NCBI GenBank assembly: GCA_963669155.1
Contig: OZ022576.1
Location: forward strand, 26,760,335 to 26,824,334
DNA length: 64,000 nt
Reading direction: 5' to 3'
DNA from: Arbacia lixula
Taxonomy: Eukaryota > Echinodermata > Echinoidea > Arbacioida > Arbaciidae
In this document: piece by piece, positions 33,501 through 46,500 of the stretch
How the letters are laid out: each line of letters opens with the position of its first letter
Position numbering within the stretch: position 1 is the stretch's first letter
Program-made: the position numbers and the translations under genes
The notes under the pieces: model-generated
Seen by the model: only the letters and a program-made list of their open reading frames with translations
Database searches by the model: none
What the model was told of the DNA's origin: nothing

Positions 33501-36500
33501 GAGAGGGGAAGGGGGAGGTTAACTCACTCATACGTGTACGGCGTGACGTTCCTCTTCCTGAGCTCCATGCCACTAGTATCACTGTCCCCCAATCCAGGGG
33601 AGGTGCCGTTAGGGGGTGGGGAGGGGGCACCCTGACCGCTGGTCTCATCCTCAGCGTCTGCTTCCCTCTCATGGGGCCCATTGAGGCTCACGATGGCCTC
33701 GGGAGACCCAGGGGACCCCTCCCCTATGGTGGCACCACCGGAGGTTTCCCCACCAGCTGCTGGTATCTGGTCTCCCGCTACCCCCTCCTCCACAAACACC
33801 TCCTCATCATCCTCTCCCGTCTGGTTCTTGGACTGCAACACAAGGTAACAGAGATTGAGGTAATGGTATAGAGTACTGATGTGTGACATTATATGAGCAT
33901 GTTGTCAAGACAACTGGTTCTACGCTTTGTGAGTAGAGCACACATCTGTGATCATAGGTGGGGACTCTCATTAGGAGTGCCGGACTCTGGCCCGTTACGC
34001 AACGTCGGACCAGTAATGATCACTTCAGTGATATTGCTTAGAAACAGCAACAATGGGTATGAAAACACAACTTCTGTACTCTATGAGGGTTCACAATGCA
34101 CCATGTGGAGTGCTGGAAATCAATATTGGGTTTATATAATTATATGCTATAGTGAAAAGCTCTTAAAAGGGCTGCTCAGAGGATGGAAAAAGAAAAGAAA
34201 AGGAAGTAGTAAATAGAGAAAATAATTCCCTTAGGAAAGTTGTTGCTGAAATATTGAACTAAATTGAGCGTTTGATGAATTGATATAGGTACACAAAAAA
34301 TATTCCATTCAAATGCTTAAATGATCAACCCAAATACAGGATTTGTAAACAATGTACAACAAAAACACAAATTTGATGAGAATAAAGAAAAAATGAAAAC
34401 AGCTGTTCAGATTAAGAATACAAATATCAATTTCATTTTTTAATTTTTCTTAATTTATTTTTAATAGATATTCTTCCTAGCATATGTAATCCTTATTAAT
34501 TAATTATCCATACTTAATACATCTTATTGTGATATCACATCAACTTGTGTACATGTACTTACCAAAGCTGCCATGGGGTTGAATGGAGCCTCAGATACTG
34601 CCTCCTTCTTCTCCAGAGCCTAAGAACCAAGAACACAAATATTGTCAAATGTATTAAAAGTCTAACTACAAAAATCTTTTTATCACAAATTGATTTTGGG
34701 CAATTCATGCTCAGTGCACAAGAACAAAGATGGGCCCATATTATTGTCATGCGTTGATCGACAAAGCTGCCAATGGAAAATGAATGGTCAGAATTCAGGG
34801 CCTGTACTATTTCAAAAAAATATTTATTTCTTCATAATATATCTTTATCTTTCTCAAACCTTTGTCAATCTATGTTGGCATCTTTTCTGTTTTTAGATCA
34901 TTCAACCTATTTCATATTCATGAGGCAATGAGGGTTTTGGTCAGCCTAAAAGATATTTCCACAAATAAGCCTGTATTTAATCACATCAAATTGCATCAAA
35001 TGAAATCAACTGCATCAAAAATCAACAAGGCTACTCACCTCTTGAGCATAATGGTGCTCTGAGGCCCTGACCCACTTAGCTTGAAGGGCCTCTCCATAAA
35101 TCATCAAAGCAAATCAAATCAACAAGGCCACTCACCCTTAGACACCTCTTGAACATGATAGTGCTTTGAGACCCAGACCCACTCAGCATGAAGGGCATTT
35201 GCCTAAATCATCAAAGCAAATCAAACCAAGAAGGCTACTCACCCTTAGACACATCTTGAGCATGATGGTGCTCTGAGGCCCTGACCCACTTAGCTTGAAG
35301 GGCCTCTCCACCACCATGTCTTGGCTCATCAGCAGCTCCTTCAGGGCCACGCACACCGTGCCCAGCTTGTTGCCCTTCTTGCTGTCGATAATCTGCACAT
35401 GGAGACAGTGTCGGGGCATTAATTAGTATTGATGTCAGCTCAACAGTGATTGATTTATAATATGTGGCAAATGAAAAGTATAAAGCAAAGTGCATGGGAA
35501 GTATGGAAATCAGAGGGGAATCCATCGATGCATTTTGAATAGCATACTGCTCAAGATGTGTTTTTTAATATGCTGTCCACGTTATGGGGGTGTGACATGA
35601 AGACATTTTTGTGAGCATCCATCTTTCCTCCTCTTCCTCCCAATTTGTGCCGATAATAATGATAATCATCATCACTATCATCATACTCATCATAAATCCC
35701 AACAATCATCATTATCATCATCATCCTTATCATCGTCTTCAATATTTGAACCAATTATCATAGTCATTATCATGATCAGCATTGTTATCACATCACCAAT
35801 CACAATCATCACCAATCACAATCATCACCAATCACAATCATCACCAATCACCATCATCGCCAATACCCTTCATCACCAATCACCATCATCACCAATCACC
35901 ATCATCACTGATCACCATCATCACCAATCACCATCATCACCAATCACCATCATAACCAATCACCATCATCACCAATCATCATCATCACCAATCACCAGCA
36001 ACATCATCATCATCACCAATCACCATCATCACCAATCACCATCATCACCAATCACCATCATCACTGATCACCATCATCACCAATCACCATTATCACCAAT
36101 CACCATCATCACCAATCACCAGCAACATCATCATCATCGCCAATCACCATCATCACCAATCACCATCATCACCAATCACCAGCAACATAATCATAATCAA
36201 TCATACCCGTCACCGATTAAAAATGACAATCATCTTCCTCCTCATGATCAGCAACCATCAGCAGATGACCATCCTCACCTCGACATCCATAGACTGCATG
36301 GCAGGGTTCTTCACCAGGAAGTGGTACACCTCCTCCCATACCGGTCTCACTGTTTTCAGCTGGACCTGAATATTGCACAAGACAAGACATCAAGATACCT
36401 CAAGCAATGACTTCAACATGAACATACAGCAAGATGCATTTATAAATGCACATATTTTTTTCATTCATGTGCATATCACTGAAGAATCCACACAGTTATA

Positions 36501-39500
36501 GGATTGAAATGCTCTTGACCATCCATAGCACTTGATTATTTTCAACAATTTTCAACCTTATTTTTCTAAGCCTGCTTTACAAAAATAAATGACTTTACTT
36601 ACAGCAAAAACACTTCATACCCCTCCAAATTCTCCCTTCATATAATGCTGCAACTATGGACTACCAATACTTGTAATTGCTGACGACAAAGAAATAGAAA
36701 GAAAGATTTGAGGATAGCAATGGTACATGATAGCGACCATTTTTTTTTTTGTGGAAATCAGACATGAAGAGCATACATACCTAAAAGTACTACACATTAA
36801 TCAATGTATTTATTCAACACAAGTTAAATTATTCTTCTAACAAGGAATTAGTTAAACTCAAATACACAGTATAAGGGCCAAACATATGTTAATATGAACA
36901 AAGTGGCACCCCTAAGTTAACATATATAATGGAGTTTTTAAGGCTTGGTAATGCTACAGTTAATGATGAGGTGAAAGGTCAAGGGTCAGTGACTCACATG
37001 GCTCTTGACCACGGTCTGGCCAACCTTCAGGGTGCAGACAGGGCTGGGCATACTGGTGGATCGGCTGGACACCTGGACATCATCACAAAGGATAGAATAA
37101 AAAAAATACTCCCATGTTAACACGCAAACCAAAATGTTACGCTTTCTACTAACAATGGGTACACAGCCCATTCAAAACTTCAAGTAAAAACTGTTCTTAG
37201 AGATGCTTAACTCTAAAATAGTCATCTGACAGTCACTTGTGGTAGGTAACTAATCCTCAGTATAATAATTTTGCAGTTTTTCCAGTTTCTATTAATTCTT
37301 ATCAACACATTGATGGAAACCAGTCTGTAGTAAAATATCCACAACGGTGGTTTAATATAGACCACGTACTATAGACTAGCTTCTGGGGGCGCAATATAAA
37401 TAATATAATGCTGTCACAAAGTCATTAATTTTCATCAAAGAATCACAACAGTGGGAGATTTCAATTATTTACTGTAATCATTGAGTAAACAAACTCAAGA
37501 TACCATAGTGATTCTAAGGACAAAATCAATTTTATTGAATCAATAACAATGTTTCATGTTGTTTTATTTCACATTAAAATCGTACAGGTTTAGTACACTG
37601 TTCATGTTAAACCTCTGTTCTGAGTTTATTCTAGTTTCTATAAATTCTGATCAATACATGACATTCATAGAACTGGCTGAAAAAAAGGGGTTCATGCTTT
37701 CATGACTAAGGTTCCATCGCTCTAACTCTCAAAGATCAAAACTAGTATTATGCCATTAAAAGATTTTGTGGCAAATGCAGTGCAAGAGCAAGCACTTTCA
37801 TAACCAGGCATTGATGATGAGCATCACACCAAGGGCATTCGCCAGTGTTGATTGCATGAGGTATGAAAACCATGGCTACACAAGCAAACATTTTTTAACA
37901 ACATTCATTTTTGTGCTTGAATATCACATGATGTTGAATATCTCATAAATCATACTTTTCTCTGTCAATGAGTCTTTTCTTACCATGCGTAAAAGCAATC
38001 CTGGCAAGAGCACTGATCACATCTTGCACCCAAAACCATTCCTTTGACTTTTTCTTTCAAACATAAATGTTACTTTATATGAACATGTACATTTTTGTTT
38101 TTTGGAGATAATATCATGATTTTAGCTTTTCATTTTGATTTATGAAACAGATTAATGCAGTAATTGAGTTCAAGGATGTGTTTATTTCTAATGTCATAAG
38201 CACCTTGATTATATAGAATATCACTTCGTTGAGAACACTGTAAACAAACTAGGCCTCTCCTTAATTTTCCTTCTTCCAAACTGGCTAAGAAGGTAGAAAT
38301 ACACACACACACATATCTATGAACATTATATCAGTTATGGGACAGATGAGAATTACAATCATAAAGGACAAAGTTACTGATGTGATACACACACACACAC
38401 ACATTTTTTTTTCTGACATTACCAAGCTAATCCTTGCATCTTGAAAAACACATATCAATGAATAACAAGAACCAATGGGAAAAGGAGATGAGAGAAGAAC
38501 AATCCTCACACAATCAAACTTTAAAAATGTCTTAAGGAGAAACAGGCCCCATACTTACAACCTCAGGAGCTACTGATAGCGTAAGCTTAGGTCTTGTCTG
38601 TTGATTGAGTAAGTGCAGCAGACACATTTAAGTTTTTGCTCGTACAAAATAATTGTGAACAACTTTGATTAGCTACTGCAAGATCTTCAGAACTACACAC
38701 TTTTTAAAAATCTATTTCCATAGCAATCCACTATGACTCTTTCACCATCTTTCACTTCTTTAATTATCTTCTCTTTTTTTCTTATCTATCCATTGTTTCT
38801 ACTTTGAACAATGCACAAAAATATAATTTAGCAAAGCTCACATTTAATGATAATAATAATCATCAGCTTTTACATGCTGCTTTTCTGGTATGGACCACCA
38901 CTCAGAACACTTGACTGTCACTGACTAGCTTTAGTCAAACAGGCGTAGACAGCGCTAGAAGCTAGTTGATCTAAATAGATCTGGAATGTCTCAGCCAGGC
39001 ACCCATTTACTACACCTGGCTTAAGATGGACAAGCATGAGCAAAATACCTTGTCCAAGGGGGTATAAACTGGGCTGGGGTTGAATCCAGGATCTATCTGC
39101 AAGAGTCAAGAGTTGTTACCACTATACCACAGCGCTGATAATGATAACCCGTCAGGAAATCTGAATCTATCCAGAAATGGTATGTTCCCCATCGTCTCTG
39201 TTTTAATTCACCATTCTGGCACATGGCCCCAACAAATACTGCCAGGGATACTAAGTATAGGAGTGGTGACTTACGGGAAGGTCTTTGGCCGAGTCTAACT
39301 TGACCACCAGTAGAGCGCAGGACAGAAGCTGCTCGGATGTTGGGGATGACACCTTTGCGCAGTCCGCAACTTGCTATGGTGATAGATGAATAAAATTACA
39401 ATTACACAGACAGTCAAACATTGTATCACAGACCCATTGAGGGTGATAGCAAATAAGATGTTTCTGCGGATACGTTGTCTTTATGCATATCTACTGATGT

Positions 39501-42500
39501 GACCGCTAAATCTGGTTTAACTGTAGGTAAAAATCACAAAAATGTCACAGCATATAATGGGCCTGAATATCAAGTTTAGAACTGCAATGTTTCACTAAAA
39601 CAAAATCTACCACTCATAAATATCACAGTGTGGCTCACAGTTGCAAAAGATATGAAGTCTCACTTCCTTACTAAAAACATATGATATCACATACATTTTG
39701 TGCAGTAAATTTATAAACATTTTATGATTAACATATAAGTTTTTGTTACATTCATGATCTTAAAGCTATGGTACTTCTTAAATTGATAGTGTACTTTTAA
39801 ATCTTATCATAATTGGAATAAGCTGCATCTACAAATTCAACTACATGTTGTGAATGTAATTTGTTCTTCAACTGTATGAAAAGAACTGCCATAAATCTAT
39901 AAAAATCAAAGTGAGTGGCATTCTTCATGAAAGAGACTGATAGTAAATTGCAATGCGATACCAAGAAAATTATTCCCTCATGAATAATACTGAGAGGGGC
40001 ATAATGCATCATTTCAAGAACTGCTCATTTCTTTAGAGCATGAATCCCACTAGGCAATATATAAGAGCTCTCAGAGAGTGAGTGTAGTCCGCACCCACAC
40101 ACTCAATCAAGCCACTTTCTCAAAATGTGGGTCTGTAAGAAAGGCTAATGCCTTGACTTGCTAATTGGGCCTCTCTTGACAGGATGCAGGTGCGAACATA
40201 GTAGAGCTAGCCTCTCTAAATTCAGACCCACAATTCAGACAGGCTGACTGACTGACAAACAATGGGTCTGTGGCTGCAGACTATAATGAGATTCAGCACT
40301 TGCTGCTTACCTCGGTGATGACGTCATAGTTCTCAGTAGGTACGAGCCACTCCAGTCTCAAGTGCAGATCACCATGTTTGATGTCTTCAAGAGGCAGCCA
40401 CTGTCAACAAGATTACAGCCAGTACACTCTCATCATCAAACTTCCCTTAACCCTCTCAGCACAAGACAAAATCTAGCTCGAAACGGATTTGTGTGTTTTA
40501 CTCATATAAAACCTCACAGGTGGCAAAAAGATATGATAGAATGCTAGTATTGTACATGTCAAATTCTTGAAAAGAACAAAAGAACTAAAATCTGCTTGAA
40601 AAGTTCATTTTTCAATCCTAAATTAAGTCAATGCTTAGCATCATTCAGTGAAAAAGATTTTTGTTAAAATACTATATGATGCATACAAACAAATCATAAA
40701 AAAATCATACAAATTAAACCCATTCCTTCCAACTTTCAATATATCTCAAATGTATACTTCCATATTTCATGCACTGGATTTTCAAAAGAAAAATGAAAAA
40801 ATTTCTTCCATACTTACTGAATCAAAGCTTCCAGTCTTGGAAATGTAGTGAATATCAATGCTGATGCTGCAGAAGAGAATGAAGAAAAGGTAAATGCTGC
40901 ATGACCCACAGACAAAAACAGAGTATCATGCTAACACTCTTTTTAAATGAATGATCCTACAAAGAAAGCAGATTTAGCAATGGTCATTGTACTTCATAAC
41001 CTAAAGGATCAGGTCATAGAAATAACCCCTGATAAAAATTATTTGTTCTGTGTATGCTTTTTATCAGATAAAACAATAAAATAATGCATTTCATGAATAA
41101 ATATATGCAAGCCTGAATTTATTAAATGTTTGTCACACTTTTTCCCTAACAGGATCGAAATTTAAACAAAAGAGGGTAAGTCAAGTTTTGTGATGAAAAT
41201 ATTACCAGTTCACGATACTCATCTGATATCAATAACATGTAATGTAAGAATATTTGCAATGAAATGGCCCATTTTGTGAAAGCCATTCCTAGAAAGAACC
41301 CAGAATGAATGGGGCTGATGGTAGTGTACATACTTCCCCAGAGGATCGTCCTTGCTGCCTGGGTCTTCATCCCAGCAGTCCACATCTAACGTCTGCCCAT
41401 GCTCCTCATACACAATGGCCTGTCGTAGGGGAAAGGGAGTGGAGAGAGGAAAGGTTGGGACAGAGGGAGAGAGAAAGAAAAAGGTAGAGGGAGGGGTAAA
41501 GAGATTGAGGGAGAGAAAGAGAGTTCCTTTTATCCTCACAAATACTAATATGCAAATGAACTTTCATCTAATACATACAAGTTATAAAAACAATATTATT
41601 ATTAGAGAATGCAAAGCATTCCAGTACATAGAGAGTACATATAAACCAATACCTTATGTAACTACTGCTATTACAAGCTTTAGTGTTGTTTTAATTACTT
41701 GATGAATTGTTATTGTTTGTATCACTGCATCACAATAACACCCTTTTTTCTTACCTCAAATGTCTGATTCCAGTGTGGGTTGAGATTGTTGTTGATCACT
41801 TTTGTCTTGAATTTCTGCATACCAACTACACACACAAAGAAAAAAAAAAGACTGTTACGGTAATGAAAACTCTCAGAGAAACAAACATCCTCCATGCCAC
41901 ACAGACCATCTCTACATCTAAAGCGCTTCTTTAAGTTTTTGTAAATATGTTGTTAAAGGTAAAGATAATGAGTCATGTAATCATGGCAGTGGTGGGAGAT
42001 CTTGTTTGATTTGAATGATTTAATCACTATGAGATGATACTTCCTTGTAATCCTGCCATGTTTATTATTATTATCATGTTTGGAAACAAACTTATCATAC
42101 ACAGTTTTCGATGTATACTGTAAAATTGGTAATTTTCGAGGCACAACACACCTACAACACAATAACTGGATGTTATTTTCGCGCACAAGATATACTCCTC
42201 ACTACAAAACAATCCACTCTATGCATTAAATTATCAACAAAGCCCCGAACAAAACATTATCACAAGCATTCAACACCACAAAAAAAATCATGGCTGTGCA
42301 AAGCGTCACAGCATGCAACACGCGCTCAAAGTTGCATGCCAGTACTAGTAACTCCATATTCCCTAATAGACTGGCGCATTTCATTTGCTAAAGATAGCAG
42401 GTTGGTTTTAAATTTGCAGTGATATTTGAATTCCTGCTGTGTGGCACAAAAAAATATATGTTGAAAAAAAAAATTACCAGCTTGACAGTATTGTACTTAC

Positions 42501-43540
42501 CATTGATGATCAGGTAAGGGTCTGACTTGCCCTTCTTTAGCAGGCCCATGTCTGCTCGTACTAGGTTTCTGGCTTCAATGGCACAGATACGGAGCACTCC
42601 CTGCATACAAGCAACATACAAACAAACAATTACTTCATTTGGATAGAACATGGATACTTTTATCAAGATCTTGACAAAAATTCATAATGAAAGATTATTT
42701 ACACAAATCTTATGCACACTTGTGATGAAGTGCTTTTTTTTTCATTTTCATTGAAGGAACGGCATTATGATTTAACATTTGGCAGAGAGTCTTGCTATGA
42801 CAAAATATGCACTACTGTTTAACATTATTCAAATACACATTAATTTCAATGTGTCATATTGATTCATTTATGCTGTATGTATTTATTTGTTTTCATGAAT
42901 CATATCTTTTCTAATCATTATAGAGAAGCATTCGGAAAGATAGCTACATCCAGATCGCCTCGGAAGTGCTAGTTCGTCCCATCACCTTCACCAACATTGA
43001 TTATTTGCTTAATGCACCCTTGAGGAATTTTAGCACACTAATCCCCTATGGTAGCAGTTTAGTTTGCACCCTGAAGATTAACCTACCTTTGGCATCGGGA
43101 ACTTGAGGTCATTGATGTCCACGGTGTCCATGAGGGTGATGGGGATCCTGTTGGGCAGCACGAGGAAGCACGCCAGCTGGTCCTCCAGGATGGCATGCAG
43201 CATGTTGCTGCAGGGAAGAGAGAGCAAGAGAGAGATGGTGAATAATTAACCCTCGCATTACAGGCCATTCAACAAATCCATTAACTTTCTTCACATATTA
43301 TATGCCAATAGTAATGAGAGACTTATGAGTTCAAGTCAGTTATTCAAAGGTGAGGGTAAGGGTGGTAATTAATAAAGAGGAAGTGCGTTTACTGGTTTCC
43401 AAGGATGGCATGCAGCATGTTGCTGCAGCAAAGATAGAGCAAGAGAGGGAGGATGACACAGTATTAAAGAATGCTCTGTCTTGAAGTCATCTGCTTAATA
43501 ACCCACTTAGTCCAATAGAAAGCAAATGTGTTTCTGTTGA

Positions 43541-43593
<53 letters not shown>

Positions 43594-46500
43594 GTGAGGG
43601 GGGGGGATGATGGATCTTACATCTGTTTACTTCTGTTTTCCTTTCTTTTTTTTTTAGAACACACATTTACATGTATACCTGATTTCTGCTCTATATGTTA
43701 CCCTCACTTGGTATAAATTGTACAAGTAATGACATGACTTCTGCTCGTGTCAAAATGACATATTATCCCGTTCTTAACCGAGCCCCTGCACTAGCGGGCT
43801 GGCTCTTCTCAATTTGAATACTGAGCAGCACGCCTTCCATGTAATCTGCTGTATGGACAATAGATGACAGGCTGTGAATAAACATCAAATTCAAACATTC
43901 AAAAAGGATGCAATAAGCCACACCCCTATGGCTACTGCAGTTCCATGCCTAACTGAACCACAGTACACAAAGCCCAAAAATCTTTTCACAAGAAACGGGT
44001 TACAGATAAGGAGTAGTAGGGGTAATAATTACAAGTCATAAACATGGCAAAACCATTCCTTACAGACAAGACCCCTGTGTCTATTAAGAGTTTGCAAGAC
44101 CTCATCTCCTAGAGGAAAGGTTTACCTGAGACCAGGGACATCCAGTAAATCTGCCAGGTTGGTGAGATTGAAATCTATGGCCTGCACACAAGTGAAAATG
44201 AAAAAAGCAACAAAAAACACAGTCAAAACACTGTAGACTCTTTGTTTCATTACACATATATAACAAAATCTTAAAGAAAAAAATTATTAATAGAAGTGAG
44301 AATAAAAACAAGTGTTTTTAAAAAAAAGTCAAAACACTGTAGACCCTTCTTATCATCGAGCATACAAAATCAAACACAAGAAAAAAAATAATTTGAATGA
44401 TATCAAATAAATAAAATTCATTTAAATACCTATCTTCTTTACTGCATGTGTGCTAAATGCTCTCTTGCTTTGGTACTGGTATGCTATCTTATTTAGAGCT
44501 AAAGATTTGAGAAAGAATGAATATCATTTGTCAACATCATAATTTCAGCAAACCAATGATACCTCAAACCCTTATAAAAACTAGTTTTACACATGTGTGC
44601 ATCATACACTCATAAAAAACATGAATCAAGGAGATATACTGTATGTATACTATGTACATGTATCTATGGCATAAATGACATTGTGCAAGAGTGTCACTGT
44701 GAATCAAGTCAGTGCTGGCAGTCTCGTATGAATATGCAATGTCCCTCCCTCCCTTTTCCCAAATCATTTGATGCAACTGAAAGGGAGACATGCTCGGCAA
44801 ACGCAACGTGAAGTATAAATAGCTAATCTGGGTCACAGTATGGGATTCCTTCTCAAGATATGAGCAGAGGATGCGTTCCCATTATGGCTAAAAAGATTCC
44901 TAACGTTCCCTTTTCAACAGGCAGGTATATTGTTACATCCAAATTGTAAAGAACTTTTAAATCATTTCCATGTTTGCATGTATTAGAGACTAGCGAGTGA
45001 TAATGATGACAAATATTTGTAATGCAGATCTAAAGCACATTTAATTTGCATTGCAATCATTGTGACAAATATTCCTTTTGACAAGTATCCATGAAACTCC
45101 ACCACACACATGAAGATAACAGAGACTTTAATTTTGACAAATGTGACTTTGAAATAGTTTTGAACTAATTGGAAAGTATGAACAGTCTTTATTCTTTATC
45201 AAAAAAGAAAATACATAATTTATATTACCAGTATTTGCTATATTCGTCCTCATCAATTTAGAGGTGCAGGACTATCTTGATTCACTTTAAGCACAATGGT
45301 ATAAATTCAAATGACACATTTTACATTTATGTGCACACACTATAGAGTAAATTGCTAGCTTTATGGAGAACTGATGGCTTGTGATGACTTAATGTTTTGT
45401 TAAACTAATCAAAGTACTTATCATTATACTAAGCCTATAGATTACAGTGTCAGGGTGCACATATAGATCATTATAAAAAAAAAAAACCTGGAGGACTATA
45501 CTAATGCACCTCTATGAAACACAATGTTATTAATTGAGAATACACATTTATATAGGTGTACACACCACATACTGTAGTATAACTGCTACTGTAGCTTTAT
45601 CAAGAACCAATGGATTTTAATTCATTAAGTTTTGATGACTCAGTTCCACAAGCCATCAGATACAGCCATAACAGATGTCACTTTCTTGATATAACATACA
45701 TTTAAAAAAGGGCATGTTAATTGTATGCTAATGAGTTTGCTAATGGCCCCTTCCTACCAGAATCCTGTACATCGTCTGTCAATACAGTACAGCATCATAG
45801 AACTGTGCACCTAGTGTACATATTTTATGTATAACATGAATAATGAAATGTGTTGCTTATGACAACAGCCTGTAACACAGCATGCGCCTGATGGAGCATG
45901 GTGTGTACATGTAACTTTGTGTTCTGTCAATTTTTTTGCAAATATTTGTGAAGCAATCAGGTTGTTATACACACTGAGGCAGGATGACATGATGAGCAAT
46001 ACACGTACACATTAAAACAACATCAATGTACAATGGAAAATGTTTTTATAGTTAAGCATTGCCCAACTTAATAATTGCTTAGCATGTGCCCTTGACTGAA
46101 TTGTTTTGATTAATCTTTAGTTTCCAAGGTAGTATGTGAAAGGAAAGCAAAGATAAATGGTGGTGTTGTAGTTTCCTCTGCAAACAATAAAAAGGGCATT
46201 ATAAAAACATTCATCTATAATCCCTGATATCCATTCACATCAAAGACCACCATCGATTCTAAAATTTGAAATGACAGTAGCTGTACTAATGTTTGTAGAT
46301 GCCAATGGAGAGGCAAATAGACACTATACAATAAACATGTCTATAGTACTTCAAGGCTCACACTCCTAAATCATTACAAACTACAAAACTCTTCATCTAA
46401 ACAATATTTTCATTGAGGAATGAGAACAACATTTAGAATGCAAAAATATTAATATATTTGTTTGAACTTATCGAAAGATATTGACAACCCATGACAACCT

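Noticed and set aside
33299-33871. Plus-strand open frame of 190 residues
   Set aside because: It is the antisense shadow of the GC-rich E-Syt linker exon at 33528-33832, whose minus-strand frame fits the splice phases.
35764-36215. CRISPR-like array
   Set aside because: Units are only 15-16 bases with no unique spacers and the setting is an animal intron; it is a minisatellite.
35772-36410. Plus-strand open frame of 212 residues rich in H, S, P, I
   Set aside because: It is a translation of the ATCACC minisatellite plus the antisense of the E-Syt exon at 36279.
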